64,000 nt of DNA from Siphonodentalium dalli (Eukaryota; Mollusca; Scaphopoda; Gadilida; Siphonodentaliidae), in the NCBI GenBank assembly GCA_032622095.1, contig CP136067.1:79510705-79574704 (forward strand), written 5' to 3'. The notes under the pieces are model-generated. The model ran no database searches and was not told the DNA's origin. It saw only the letters and a program-made list of their open reading frames with translations. Position numbers and translations under genes: made by a program. How positions within the stretch are numbered: position 1 is the first letter of the stretch; each line of letters opens with the position of its first letter. This document shows, piece by piece, positions 48,901 to 59,273 of the stretch.

Positions 48901-51900
48901 AATAGTGTGTATGACATAAGAGGTGGTTCTTTGAACAAGTCACGTAAATCCGGGTCGCTTGTAAGTGTGCACTTCCATAGCTAAGATCTTAATCCTATTT
49001 AGTGTGGAATTATATGTTAACACCAGCAGTACTCTAGGCATTCTGGACTCATTATGCCTATACTCAGAGTTCAGTCCTATGCTATTTCTCCCAGTGACTT
49101 CGTTGATTTTCCTATTTATCATATCCCTGTTGATGGATAGTTACATGATTCACGTGTGTTTATTAATTTGTAGGCATGTTTAGATAATATGTTTAAAAAC
49201 AGCTTGAGGCTATTTGCAGGGCATGAAATTTGGGGAGAACGGAAAAGTTATGGTGACCTGTCAACTGGTTGCCTTAATATATATCCATGGTGATCCAATC
49301 AGAGAAGTGAGCGACCCAAAAGATGTAGCACCTTTGATTTAGAGACCATTTCTGTAGTTGTTTTCCAGTGATGATTTTCTAGAACTTGGAACTTCTCTAA
49401 AACGTGAAGTTTTTTTATCTGGAATTTGGTTTTCACTCATGATGGACAGTTATTTTGAAGATTAAGCCTGAACTCTGTTTAGTTTCCGTTCGCCCTACAT
49501 GTGATGGACAGTTATTTTGAAGGTTAAGCCTGAACTCTGTTTAGTTTCCGTTCGCCCTACATGTGATGGACAGTTATTTTGAAGGTTAAGTCTGAACTCT
49601 GTTTAGTTTCCGTTCGCCCTACATGTGATGGACAGTTATTTTGAAGGTTAAGCCTGAACTCTGTTTAGTTCCCTTTCGCCCTACATGTGATGGACAGTTA
49701 TTTTGAAGGTTAAGCCTGAACTCTGTTTAGTTTCCGTTCGCCCTACATGTGATGGACAGTTATTTTGAAGGTTAAGCCTGAACTCTGTTTAGTTTCCGTT
49801 CGCCCTACATGTGCTATGGTGATTGGAAATATGTCCTCCACATTTTGATTTGCGTGAACGAGAGGCAAACAGAAAATCTGATCGCCACAAATTTTGTGCC
49901 CTGTATAAAGTTTGTTGAACTTAATGTTTGAACATTTCTTTAAATTAATGAATGTGAAAGCTGACCTATTCCCCTTACTGATGTAGTATAAGCCAATGTC
50001 AAACATAGAAACACTCTAATAATCCAATAATTTATAGTGATATCTGAGAAAGATATTATAGAATTAAAAATTTGCAGTAGAAATTAATCCATTCAGTATT
50101 TTGATTTTAATTTATATATATATCACAAGTGGTTTATTGAAAACATTCAGCAATACTGTGCCAATTTTATCCCTTTCATGACGGGAGCTGAGCTGGTGCA
50201 GCATTGAAGATCCTGTACCAGTGCATTATCTTATATATGCCAGTCTCCATTAGGCAGCCTCGCATGTATAAGATAATGCACTGGCTTACAAGGTCAAGGT
50301 AAAGATTGTTAGGCCAAAGTATTCTCTTATATATGCAAGGCTCCCTGTGGGAGACTCGCATATATAATAGAATGCATTGGCACAGGGTTTTCGCAAAATT
50401 TCTTGAAGATCCAGTCATGGAAGGGTTAAAATTTGTTTTAAATAAATTGTTGCTTTAACTGGAGATCTGGAACCCCAAATGCAACTGTGAAACACAGAGG
50501 TAGGCTACTGTATTCTGTGCTTATTGGAAATTTCTTAAAGATATGGGTGGCCTTCCCGGTGGGTATAGCTATTAAAATAGTCACCTCTGCTAAAACCTCC
50601 ATAAACAGAAAGAATATTATATAATAGACAGATGTTGTTCTTATACCAATCATAAATATCGCATACATTGCATGTTATTGTCACATTTGTATGCTTTGTT
50701 ATGTAAACAAACATCAAAAACATTCCAAAACCATTTTTTAGACAAACACTTAGAACTACTGGATCATCAAAAATTTTCCATTGCACTGTTGGAGGCGAGG
50801 ATAAATCACATTCATATCACACCAAATTTTATTTTAATCGACCCATTCTACCCGCTGTCATTTCAAAATCCAGCTAATTCACATTACTTCATGATTGGGA
50901 AATTTTCAGACAGAAAACGTGTACATAATATAATTGTTCTTGCAAAGAGATGGATATTTTTCAATCCAGTTAGTATTTTCTCATAACCTATATATGGTAA
51001 TACTTACCAAATAAGGATTTTACTATATGATAGTATTGTGAGTTGTAAGTTGTAGATGCACCAAATTAGGGGTTTTATAACCGACGTATAATGCGCGCGA
51101 ATCTAAATAAGGAAATGGTGCAATATCGTGAATGCTTATAAACAGTTCACTGCGCTTTTTGCGATAAACTAAACAGCACTCAACCTTCATTTTCTCTGAC
51201 ACAAGCATGTTTTGTGAATAATATCACATTCATATCATCATTATGCTACCAGCGTATAATGCGCGCGAATCTAAATAAGTAAATGGCGCAATATCGTGAC
51301 TGCTTATAAACAGTTCACTGCGCTTAATTCGATAAACTAAACAACACTCGACCTTCATTTTCTCTGACACAAAGCCTGTTTTGTGAATAATATCACATTC
51401 ATATCATTATGGTATACTATTAGTATATTCTTGAGGAAATTATCATAATTTGATAACTGTTATTTGTAATTTATAACGTACAATGAAGGCTGCCCATCCC
51501 TTTAAATTGGACAAGAGCTCTCTGTTGTTATAGTTGCATGTAACATATGTTCAGATGATTTTACTGATTTTGTTCTGATCACAATCCTCTTGTTATTTGA
51601 CAGGTTGCCACAGAAGGTAACTGGATGCATCTACATTACCAGTCAAAGATACAAGCTAAAAAAGCCCTCAGTAAAAATGGCAAAATATTTGGTCAGAACA
51701 TTATGGTCGGAGTCACTCCATGCATAAACAAGGTAATATTAAATCTCTAGCTGAAAATATCAGTCAGGCCTAAAAAAAGATAGTGATGTTTCTGGTTACT
51801 GCTTATTGATCTACGATCATGGACAGTAATACAACTGTGCTGATCAGTCGCCGATCTGCATTATTAACACTGGAAGTCAGTGTTTTAAGATGGTTGCACC

Positions 51901-54900
51901 TTGCGTATACAGTTCAGTTCAACCAGCGGTTGATGTCGCGATAATTTTTTTATTATAAATACTACCAAGGCTTCCTTTTCCCTTCCAATATTCACAGTTA
52001 TGTATTTATTGAGTCTTGTTAAATATCATATGTTTTTACAGGGGCATATATTCAGATTGAATATATTCCATATATGGATGTTTAAAACAAAATTAAATTA
52101 AAAACAAAATTAAATTAATTTCCACTTTTTGTTCTATCTGTTACCCGAAACATCACTATTATTTTAGGCCTCATGGAAGGTATCTGACCTATTCATACCC
52201 TCTGGATATAGAGTCTAAAGTTTGAGAGATAGCTAAATTTTGAACCATCGCGGTGAAACAAAAAATATCTTTTCTCATTTCAGCAATTTTGCCAAATGAA
52301 ATCTTTTTTTCTTCAAAATTTACTTAGAAATAAAGGTGTTTATAGTAAATTTATGTTATATTGTCAGTTGAGTTATATAGCATTCTATGTCCCTTTTTTG
52401 TTTTTTGTGGGAAACTTGATTTGAAAATTTTACCACCCTGTTTTCATATAAATGTTCCTTATTATTGTCATGTGTTGTTTTTATTTGATCTGTGTATTGA
52501 AAAACTAATCAGTTGGAATGTTCTTGCATTAAATAAAGTATTCTGATTGCTATTTGCTAAAAAGTGTTTGGAGATACAACAATTTTCTGAATATGTTTAG
52601 GTTTTCCCATCAATGCTATAATGGTTTTTGAATTTCACAGTCATATAAGAGTACAAAAAATCCCACATCACACCATTTTCTGTGTTATTTTACCCCAAGC
52701 ATTCCCATAGAAATCAGATTTTCACATCGAGAGTAAGAAAGCACTCGTTCCAACCAGTCATTTCACTGGCACTCTGCCAATTTCAGTTTCCATGGCATAT
52801 CAGTGATCACACTGGCCCGAAAATTCTTTTGGCCAATTTTTTAGTCAATATCTGCATTGTTTTTATATGACTGTTTTGAAAAAAATGGAACGTATTATGT
52901 TATTGGTTCGTCCATCCGTTCGTCCATTTGTCCGTTCGCTTGTTTTCGTTTCCAATGATAACTTTAGTAATTCTGAACTGAATGGAATGAAATTTGGTAT
53001 GTGAGTTTATGAACCCAAAATACAGATGAAGGCTTAGGAAACTGTGTAAATTATCTGATATTCAATATGAAACTAAAGAGAATTTTGACTTTTTCCGAAC
53101 AAGCAAAATTACCTAATTTTAGAACAACCTTGACACTAATTATCTAAAACTTTGGATAATTATAATTTTAACTTTCTTCCAATTGAATTTTCAATTTCTG
53201 AATCATATATGAGATAATCTTGATAAATTATAAAATATTAAATCCATAACATAAATATTTTCCAAACATGTGCTTTCTCTGTGGAGAATCGATGAACATA
53301 ACGTCACATTACGCCCATTACAACTACTCGGGAGGAGGAGGAGTAGTGAGTGTAGCCCAGTATATCTATGCCTGATCATTCTATTCATTGCCCGAACATT
53401 CCATTTGTTGCACATTCCAATTTCACTGTCCATCATAATGAATTGCCTTTGGTAAGTTTGGTATGCTGATAGAGACGCTTTAAGAGATAGATATTTATCT
53501 ACATAGAGCTGGTCCCACCTTCTCATAATTGTCAGTGATATACCTCTCTATGGACCTAGAATATCAAATTTACTTTATAGAGTGTGATGTTTGGAGACAA
53601 AGAGAATAGTATGCAAAACAGTTTATGCAACACACCAGGGGGCCCAAGTCACCTTGACACATCAAGACTGAACACAACGAAGAATACACCTATTAGGCCG
53701 CTCACAGCAGCGTATAAGGCAGCTAGTAGTGAGAATGAGGTAAGTGATTGCATCAATATTTACAGGGTTTTGCATGGAATTAATTTGTTTAACCATTTCA
53801 ATACGAAATACTCATTTAGAAGTAGTTCCCTTAGGAAATGTTCAGATAATAAGTTCAACAAACGACCTATCATTTGTTGAACTTATTATCTTAATATTTC
53901 CCACCAATTGATGGTAATCCCTCTTCACTTGTATTATCTTTTTGTCTGTCTACTTTTATTACCTGAACATCCCTCCAAATGAATAATAGATTTTTCCAAT
54001 GTATACTTTTATAACTGAGTATATATCAGTATATGAAGGGTTAACCTTAAGGGGGCCTTGAATAGCCTTTATTTTGCTGCGATAGATGCATTTATAACTA
54101 TCTGAACACATAATTGAAGATTTTGTAAAATCTTGAAAACTCCCGAAAAATGGTCTTGTATTTCTTTAAGTCTGACCTGTAGGAATATGATTTTGCTCAG
54201 CTTGATGGCCAAACTGAGATATGCTAGGTATCGGTTTAGTGTACAATATATGGCATGTGGAGTGTGATATACAATATTCCTGTGGTGACATTCAGTGTCC
54301 CCCAAAATTTTTGGAGGAAATTTATAACCGGCTGCACCGTCCGTCTGCCTGTGCGTCGGGGCATGTGCGTGACGGTCCCATTCCTTGTACAGATATTAAC
54401 TCCAGTTCAAATATCCGATTGAAACGAAACTTGGTATGGGGAATAAACATCACATTAATAAAGTCGAGTTCGATTTTGTTCGCGGTCCAATGAATTTTGA
54501 CTGAGTTATGCCCCATTTTTAGCTCAACTTACTTTTGTAAGTTTGAGCTATTGCCATGGCTTGGCGTCCGTTGTCCGTGTGTGTGTGTGTGCGTGTGTCC
54601 GTCAACAATTTCCTTTGGCGCGGGCTACAGGTCGTACCTTTGGTCTGATCTTTATGAAATTTTGCATGAATGTTGACATTGACATGTAGATGGGAACGAG
54701 TCATTTTGGGATCATTCGGCCAAAAAACATGGCCGCTGGTGGCCATCTTGGATTTCAAAATTCAATCCATTGGCGCGGGCTACAGGTCGTACTGTTCGTT
54801 TGATCATCATGAAATTTGTCATGGATGTTAATATTGACATGTAGATGGGAACGAGTAATTTTGGGGTCGTTCGGCCAAAAAACATGGCCGTCAGCAGCCA

Positions 54901-57900
54901 TCTTGGATTTTACTCTTTGCATGACTAAATCATTTGGCGCGGGCTACAGGTCGTAGTTTTGATCGGAACTTCATGAAATTTGTCATGGATGTTAACAATG
55001 ACATGTAGATGGGAACGAGTGATTTTGGGGTTGTTCGGCCAAAAAACATGGCCCCCAGCAGCCATCTTGGATTTTACTCTTTGCATGACTAAATCCTTGG
55101 GCGCGGGCTACAGGTCGTACCTTTGGTCTGATCTTTATGAAATTTGTCATGAATGTTGACATTGACATGTAGATGGGAACGAGTCATTTTGGGGTCATTC
55201 GGCCAAAAAACATGGCCGCTGGTGGCCATTTTGGATTTCAAAATTCAATCCATTGGCGCGGGCTACAGGTCGTACTGTTCGTCTGATCATTATGAAATTT
55301 GTCATGGATGTTAATATTGACATGTAGATGGGAACGAGTCATTTTGGGGTCATACGGCCAAAAAACATGGCCGCTGGCAGCCATCTTGGATTTTACTCTT
55401 TGCATGACTAAATCCTTTGGCGCAGGCTACAGGTGGTAGTTTTGATCAGAACTTCATGAAATTTGTCATGGATGTTAACAATGACATGTAGATGGGAACG
55501 AGTGATTTTGGGGTTGTTCGGCCAAAAAACATGGCCGCTGGTGGCCATTTTCGATTTCAAAATTCAATCCATTGGCGCGGGCTACAGGTCGTGCTGTTCG
55601 TCTGATCATCATGAAATTTGTCATGGATGTTAACAATGACATGTAGATGGGAACGAGTGATTTTGGGGTCATTCTGCCAAAAAACATGGCCACCAGCAGC
55701 CATCTTGGATTTTACTCTTTGCATGACTAAATCCTTTGGCGTGGGTTACAGGTCGTACCTTTGGTCTGACCTTTATGAAATTTGTCATGAATATTGATAT
55801 TGACATGTATATGGGAACGAGTCATTTTGGGGTCATACGGCCAAAAAATATGGCCGCTGGTGGCCATTTTGGATTTCAAAATTCAATCCATTGGCGCGGG
55901 CTACAGGTCGTGCTGTTCGTCTGATCATCATGAAATTTGTCATGGATGTTAATATTGACATGTAGATGGGAACGAGTCATTTTGGGGTCGTTCAGCCAAA
56001 AAACATGGCCGCCAGCAGCCATCTTGGATTTTACTCTTTGCATGACTAAATTCTTTGGCGCGGGCTACAGGTTGTAGCTTTGGTCAGAACTTCATGAAAT
56101 TTGTCATGGATGTTAACAATGACATGTAGATGGGAACGAGTGATTTTGGGGTTTTTCGGCCAAAAAACATGGCCGCCAGCAGCCATCATGGATTTTACTC
56201 TTTGCATGACTAAATCCTTTGGCGCGGGCTACAGGTCGTACCTATGGTCTGATTTTTATGAATTTTGTCATGAATGTTGACATTGACATGTAGATGGGAA
56301 CGAGTCATTTTGGGGTCATTCGGCCAAAAAACATGGCTGCTGGTGGCCATTTTGGATTTCAAAATTCAATCCATTGGCGCGGGCTACAGGTCGTGCTGTT
56401 CGTCTGATCATCATGAAATTTGTCATGGATGTTAATATTGACATGTAGATGGGAACGAGTCATTTTGGGGTTGTTCAGCCAAAAAACATGGCCGCCAGCA
56501 GCCAAGTTGGATTTTACTCTTTGCATGACTAAATTCTTTGGCGCGGGCTACAGGTTGTAGCTTTGGTCAGAACTTCATGAAATTTGTCATGGATGTTAAC
56601 AATGACATGTAGATGGGAACGAGTGATTTTGGGGTCGTTCGGCCAAAAAACATGGCCGCCAGCAGCCATCTTGGATTTTACTCTTTCAATGACTAAATCC
56701 TTTGGCGCGGGTTACAGGTCGTACCTTTGGTCTGACCTTTATGAAATTTGTCATGAATATTGATATTGACATGTATATGGGAACGAGTCATTTTGGGGTC
56801 ATACGGCTAAAAAACATGGCCGCTGGCAGCCATCTTGGATTTGAAAATTCAATCCATTGGCACGGGCTACAGGTCGTACTGTTTGTCTGATCTTCATGAT
56901 ATTTATCATGGATGTTAATATTAACATGTAGATGGGAACGAGTCATTTTGGGGTCGTTTGGCTAAAAACATGTCCGCCAGCAGCCATATTGGATTTTACT
57001 CTTTGCATGAATAAATCATTTTGTGCGGGCTACAGGTCGTAGCTTTGGTCGGAACTTCAAGAAATTTGTCATGTATGTTAACAATGACATGTAGATGGGA
57101 AACGAGTCATTTTGGGGTCGTTCAGCCGAAAAAAATGGCCGCCAGCAGCCATCTTGGATTTTACTCTTTGCATGACTAAATCCATTGGCACAGGCTACAG
57201 GTCATACCTTTGATCAGATCATTATGAGATTTGTAAAGGCTGTAGATGGGAACAAGTCATTTTGGGATAATTCGAAAAAAAACATGGCTGCTGGTGGCCA
57301 TTTTAGAATTTACTCTTTGCATCAATAAATCCTTTGTCACACCATAATCACCACATCCCGGATCCGATCATTATGAAACCTGTTATGAATGTTGATATTG
57401 ACATGAACATCTAGTCTCACTTAGACATTTCAATTAGCACTTTTCCTATTCCTCCATTTACTGTCGACCATTAAATTATTCCCCTACCTAAGTTGAGCTA
57501 CAGTGTCATTGACACTTTCATTATTGTTATTGTCTATCCATCCTGGATCAGCCATTAAATTTCTACTGAATCAAACATGAATCAACATTGATTCTCGTTT
57601 TTGGCAGTTATTTCAAATTAATTAAAAGTCTAGTCATCCCTTTATAAGATATTCACAAGATTTAAACCTTGTCTATGAGAATCACAGTGGATTGTCATGT
57701 TCTGTCTTGAGAGGAGGCCATGATCAAATAATGGCTAGGTTTTCATCCCCACCGGCCCCGTGCTTTAACCCTTTCAGTACCAAGTCCGATTTTTGTATCA
57801 ACCCATATTTCCTTGATCATTTTTCAAATTTATTGATTATAATAATGTGATACATTGATGGAATGAGCTCTAAATATGGGTTCATACAAAAATCGGACTT

Positions 57901-59273
57901 GGCACTGGAAGGGTTAACCATTCCTTTACTAACAAATTAAATTTAATAGGAATCCCACTTCACTTGTGCTATCTTTGCGTATTTCTTTTGTCTGCTCATA
58001 TGTCCTGAACAGCCTTTCAGATGAAGAATAGACCATTCCAATGTATACTATAAATGAATGGGAGAATACATTTAGTAAAGAAATGCCCTCCTCGAAAATG
58101 TATTTACCCCAAATATTGTGGGCTATTATTTACATTGATTAATGTCAATATGGTTAGATTAAATCATGTGATGTATATGAAAATCGTACCTAAACTCCCA
58201 TCATATCAGTTGACATTGCCTTTCGAGGGAAGCCATTCATTCACAACTTATTGTTACCAGATTCTTTATTTGTAAAAACACATTACATTGTTTCTGCTAT
58301 ATTACACTTTGAATCTGCTAATACCCATATTATGTAATTTTGGTATGTGTGCAATGTTCGTTCTTAAACAAGCCTGCATATAGTGTGTCTTGTAATTTGT
58401 AGAATGAGGTCCCCAGAGGGTGAAATTAGTGATACTATCCACATAGCAGGCTAGCATCACCAAACCCTCTGAGGAACTCATTCTTCTTAGACCTCATCTT
58501 CTTGGAAGTATCTGTAGTCTCAAATTAACATTGTTGTATGGGAAATTTCTATATCCCCTAATTTGTAGAATATAAAAATACATAATCAAGGTGAATAATG
58601 GTTGAACATCAACAACTTCAACTGGGCAAATTCCATTTGATCCAAGGTCTCCCATAGAGTTGAGGCCTCAGCAGAATGAGGTTCTCAGGGGGGCAAATTT
58701 GGTGATGCTAGCCCACTCTGCGGGATAGCATCACTAAATTGACCCTCTGGGGACCTAATTCTGCAAATGATAGACACACTGTTTGCCTGCTTGTTCATAA
58801 ACCATAGTAGATGCAAGAGGTGAACACAATAACTTGCTTCTCATTATAAAATAAACTACTAGTTGACTTTCAGACTGACCCTTGCATTCAATATTATTAT
58901 ATTGATATAAAACAAAAATAAAAAATAAAATGTGCTCACCCCACGTTTGATAAAAAAAATAATAAAAAAAATAATATAAATATATATAATTGCAATTTCT
59001 TCCAAATCCAATGTCTTGATGTCATTGTTATAGTCTCTATTTCAATTTCTTTTCTCCTATATCATTATGTTCCAAATGTGGAGTGCAAAAACTATATATA
59101 ACTGGGAAAATAAAAAAACAACATCTTGCTCTCATGAAAGTCATTTGCTAAAATTAATAGTTTATGCATTGTATAGTTTTTTATTCTATTTTTAGGTCTC
59201 TGGGGCAAACAAAGTTCCACAGAAGACAACCGGAGTAGTTTCTAAAGCTATGGAGTATGTGTTCGGCTGGTGA
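39833..59273 (+). CDS. NUP35: Nucleoporin NUP35 (Nup53), nine coding exons, N-terminal exon unplaced
   Basis: Structural nuclear pore protein of the inner-ring (Nup93) complex; in studied animals it links Nup93, Nup155 and NDC1 and touches the pore membrane. Exons: 39833-39942, 42339-42439, 43221-43366, 45649-45766, 46293-46346, 47610-47679, 51604-51732, 53581-53739 and 59196-59273. All are GT-AG with matching phases and give 320 residues plus a split first codon. Order along the protein: N-terminal '[11 protein letters not shown]', linker with 'SLFDDS', '[20 protein letters not shown]', an atypical NUP35-type RRM ('[19 protein letters not shown]' to 'NIMVGVTP'), a Pro/Thr-rich linker ('[10 protein letters not shown]'), and the C-terminal amphipathic helix [10 protein letters not shown]. 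Each block matches the vertebrate protein as I remember it, in order and at similar length. No frameshift or stop is seen, so it looks functional. Confidence 0.96.
40171..41000. repeat. 'aacttcaacaaacgtcatcc' minisatellite element in NUP35 intron
   Basis: Starts with 'tcgagttttttccaaaactc', itself a short palindrome. About four units of roughly 160 bp follow, with 'cgataacttcaacaaacgtc', 'ggtgtctcccaagaatat' and 'gatagagttatggccctta', near 40389, 40553, 40710 and 40862. The minus-strand frames at 40371-40737 are repeat sequence. Confidence 0.75.
41000..42335. other. NUP35 intron sequence without gene or clear element
   Basis: Contains a 'gattacattt/aaatgtaatc'-rich stretch (41440-41570) with short 'taatcg' inverted words. 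Otherwise featureless. Confidence 0.4.
42339..42439 (+). CDS. NUP35: NUP35 exon (Ser/Pro-rich linker)
   Basis: Acceptor CATTGAAAAG is weak; donor GCAAG|GTGAGC is strong. Encodes '[18 protein letters not shown]' and onward, the least conserved part of the protein. The frame joins both neighbours without a stop. Confidence 0.85.
42588..42850. mobile_element. TTAA MITE, CCCTTT family, carrying part of the hairpin module
   Basis: Ends CCCTTTGAGTGCCAGG and CCTGGCACTCAAAGGG, with TTAA at 42584-42587 and 42851-42854. The interior has one hairpin of the 'aatgcattctcttatatatg' module (42717-42803). Its loop 'gcgaggcgacctatggtcga' is duplicated in tandem, so the hairpin has an enlarged centre. The CCC start with TTAA duplication fits the piggyBac superfamily. 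Confidence 0.87.
43221..43366 (+). CDS. NUP35: NUP35 exon (SLFDDS linker)
   Basis: Acceptor TTTTCTAG, donor CTCCAG|GTAATG. Encodes '[18 protein letters not shown]', corresponding to the 'GAPPVRSIYDD' region of vertebrate NUP35. Confidence 0.93.
43424..43446. repeat. (TA)n microsatellite
   Basis: About eleven TA repeats directly before the SINE-like element. Confidence 0.9.
43448..44182 (+). mobile_element. tRNA-derived SINE-like element with CCATA tail
   Basis: The head has a pol III A-box-like TGGCCGAGTGG at 43458-43468 and a B-box-like GGTTTCGCTTGGAACCC at about 43494, at about normal spacing. The body contains 'cccatcgggtggggatgtta' and 'gtgtgcacgttaaagaaccc', words I associate with conserved central domains of metazoan SINEs. 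It ends in about five 'ccata' repeats (44148-44180). At about 730 bp it is long for a SINE, so the SINE proper may stop near 43745. It inserted 82 bases after a NUP35 exon. Confidence 0.6.
44233..44698. mobile_element. MITE with 'catatgtgacccgccat' ends and the double-hairpin module
   Basis: The inverted ends run about 50 bases, through 'atcaaatccagtcgtaagtc' to 'ggatttttttaccctgtgcc'. Inside at 44282-44649 is the module bounded by CCCTGTGCC/GGCACAGGG with both hairpins. Between the hairpins an extra segment with its own 'ggggctc' palindrome is present, making this the longest module copy. The outer ends share nothing with the TTAA families. Confidence 0.85.
44956..45131. mobile_element. Small palindromic MITE
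   Basis: The arms, about 65 bp, start 'taatgccctaattaatcgaa' and include 'tatgggtaacttttcaggat'. The complement ends at 45131, with a loop of about 40 bases at 45021-45061. Opposing open frames here are mirror images of each other. Confidence 0.8.
45522..45595. repeat. Near-perfect hairpin just upstream of a NUP35 exon
   Basis: The left arm 'gtatgacattgcttcatata' to 'gtgaat' is mirrored exactly after a 'gctt' loop. The stem is about 35 bp. It ends 53 bases before the exon at 45649, close to the likely branch-point region. Confidence 0.85.
45649..45766 (+). CDS. NUP35: NUP35 exon (DPFYTQG segment)
   Basis: Acceptor TTTTTTTTCCAG, donor CAAGG|GTATGA. Ends with '[13 protein letters not shown]', a strongly conserved segment just before the RRM. 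A long perfect hairpin lies 53 bases upstream of the acceptor. Confidence 0.94.
46293..46346 (+). CDS. NUP35: NUP35 exon (start of the RRM)
   Basis: Only 54 bases, encoding '[18 protein letters not shown]'. Acceptor TTTCTCTTTCAG, donor TTTGG|GTAAGT. Contains the first strand of the RRM. Confidence 0.95.
46347..47609. other. NUP35 intron; no gene recognised
   Basis: An 'agctcaaccctaccagtttg' end-like word of the minisatellite element occurs at 46358. A pair of inverted 'gagatacaag' words lies near 47205 and 47250. Nothing coding is seen. Confidence 0.4.
47610..47679 (+). CDS. NUP35: NUP35 exon (RRM helix 1, strand 2)
   Basis: Encodes '[20 protein letters not shown]' and onward. Acceptor TCTGAACAG, donor CATGTG|GTGAGT. 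A TTAA-flanked MITE end begins 12 bases past the donor junction. Confidence 0.95.
47692..47940. mobile_element. Decayed TTAA MITE, CCCTTT family
   Basis: TTAA at 47688-47691 precedes CCCTTTCTATACTAAATG. The interior is the inverse of 53793-54040: 'atacattggaatggttt', 'gtagacgacagacaaaagat' and 'gaaatgttcagataataagt'. The right end is not clear. Confidence 0.65.
48140..49440. other. NUP35 intron sequence; no gene recognised
   Basis: A single 'ttttagctcaactttcattg' word at 48613 recalls the end of the minisatellite element. Open frames on both strands (48482-49183) lack motifs. Confidence 0.4.
49441..49812. repeat. Six-copy 62 bp minisatellite
   Basis: Units start at 49441, 49503, 49565, 49627, 49689 and 49751 with 'gatggacagttattttgaag' and end 'cgccctacatgt'. 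They are nearly identical: only four single-base changes are seen among them. That suggests recent expansion. Confidence 0.95.
50171..50425. mobile_element. TTAA-type MITE, CCCTTTCATGAC variant, with double-hairpin module
   Basis: The left end CCCTTTCATGACGGGAGC and the right end 'gatccagtcatggaaggg' are imperfect inverses. TTAA follows on the right (50426-50429), while the left flank is TTAT. Two hairpins (50217-50286 and 50320-50390) contain 'gcattatcttatatatgc' and 'attctcttatatatgcaagg' arms. Related in its ends to 59817-60052. Confidence 0.8.
50539..51501. mobile_element. TTAA element, AGATATGGGTGGC family, copy 2, with internal tandem duplication
   Basis: Left end AGATATGGGTGGCC and right end GGCTGCCCATCCCT, with TTAA at 50535-50538 and 51502-51505. 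The right half has two direct copies, spaced about 168 bp, of a block with 'taatgcgcgcgaatctaaat', 'acagttcactgcgctt' and 'accttcattttctctgacac' (about 51080-51240 and 51248-51410). The 104-codon frame at 50672 is not recognised and may be chance. Confidence 0.8.
51604..51732 (+). CDS. NUP35: NUP35 exon (RRM strands 3-4)
   Basis: Encodes '[20 protein letters not shown]' through '[15 protein letters not shown]', in phase 0 on both sides. In studied NUP35 proteins this part of the RRM contributes to homodimerisation. Confidence 0.96.
51733..53580. other. NUP35 intron; no gene recognised
   Basis: Contains a dispersed-repeat fragment at about 52890-53110 ('ggttcgtccatccgttcgtc', 'tgaaatttggtatgtgagtt'). 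A short hairpin-like stretch lies near 53270. No exon signals fit the NUP35 reading frame. Confidence 0.45.
53581..53739 (+). CDS. NUP35: NUP35 exon (post-RRM linker)
   Basis: Acceptor TTACTTTATAG, donor GAATGAG|GTAAGT. Starts '[10 protein letters not shown]' and contains '[18 protein letters not shown]', equivalent to 'STMRPLATAYKAS' in vertebrates. Confidence 0.94.
53793..54040. mobile_element. TTAA MITE, CCCTTT family variant
   Basis: TTAA lies at 53789-53792 and 54041-54044. Ends are CCATTTCAATACG and 'tatatgaaggg'. A central hairpin pairs 'gttcagataataagttcaac' with its complement at about 53875. The right half matches the inverse of 47692-47940. It starts 53 bases after an exon. Confidence 0.75.
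54521..57520 (+). repeat. AGCTCAACTT element with 17 minisatellite units in three-unit higher-order pattern
   Basis: Starts 'agctcaacttacttttgtaa' and ends near 57500 with 'cctaagttgagctacagtgt'. Units of 153-166 bp begin at the word 'ggcgcgggctacaggtcgta' near 54617, 54772, 54936, 55099, 55257, 55419, 55573, 55738, 55892, 56058, 56221, 56375, 56540, 56704, 56857, 57022 and 57184. Three unit types alternate (see findings). Frames such as 55736-55924 and 56702-56890 are the same unit translated twice. Confidence 0.92.
57769..57913. mobile_element. TTAA MITE, CCCTTT family, 145 bp
   Basis: Ends CCCTTTCAGTACCAAGTCCG and CGGACTTGGCACTGGAAGGG, with TTAA at 57765-57768 and 57914-57917. The inverted match continues through 'atttttgtatcaacccatat'. 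It is essentially two arms and a short loop, the simplest copy of the family. Confidence 0.9.
57918..58090. mobile_element. Decayed CCCTTT-family relative
   Basis: Begins right after the TTAA of the previous element ('ccattcctttactaa') and has the inverse near 58065 ('ttagtaaagaaatg'). The interior 'cacttcacttgtgctatctt' and 'accattccaatgtatactat' matches 53900-54010. Confidence 0.55.
58366..58796. mobile_element. Foldback MITE, 'tagaatgaggtccccagag' family, copy 2
   Basis: Ends 'aaacaagcctgcatatagtg' and 'cactgtttgcctgcttgtt' are inverse. Both halves contain self-folding 'gaatgaggtccccagag' and 'accctctggggacctaattct' words, as in 8969-9400. Confidence 0.75.
59196..59273 (+). CDS. NUP35: NUP35 terminal coding exon (C-terminal membrane helix)
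   Basis: Acceptor TCTATTTTTAG. Encodes 25 residues ending [12 protein letters not shown], then TGA at 59271-59273. The C-terminal amphipathic helix with a final Trp is the known membrane-binding signature of the Nup53/NUP35 family. Confidence 0.96.
   Translation, partial: VSGANKVPQKTTGVVSKAMEYVFGW

Noticed and set aside
49441-49812. CRISPR-like array
   Set aside because: The units are contiguous with no unique spacers, and the host is a eukaryote; it is a 62 bp minisatellite.
50672-50986. 104-codon open frame with hydrophobic stretches
   Set aside because: It lies within a TTAA element, resembles no family I recognise, and the related element at 25295 does not keep the frame.
55736-56890. 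Two near-identical 62-codon frames suggesting a gene family
   Set aside because: They are the same minisatellite unit translated at two positions of the 54.5-57.5 kb array.
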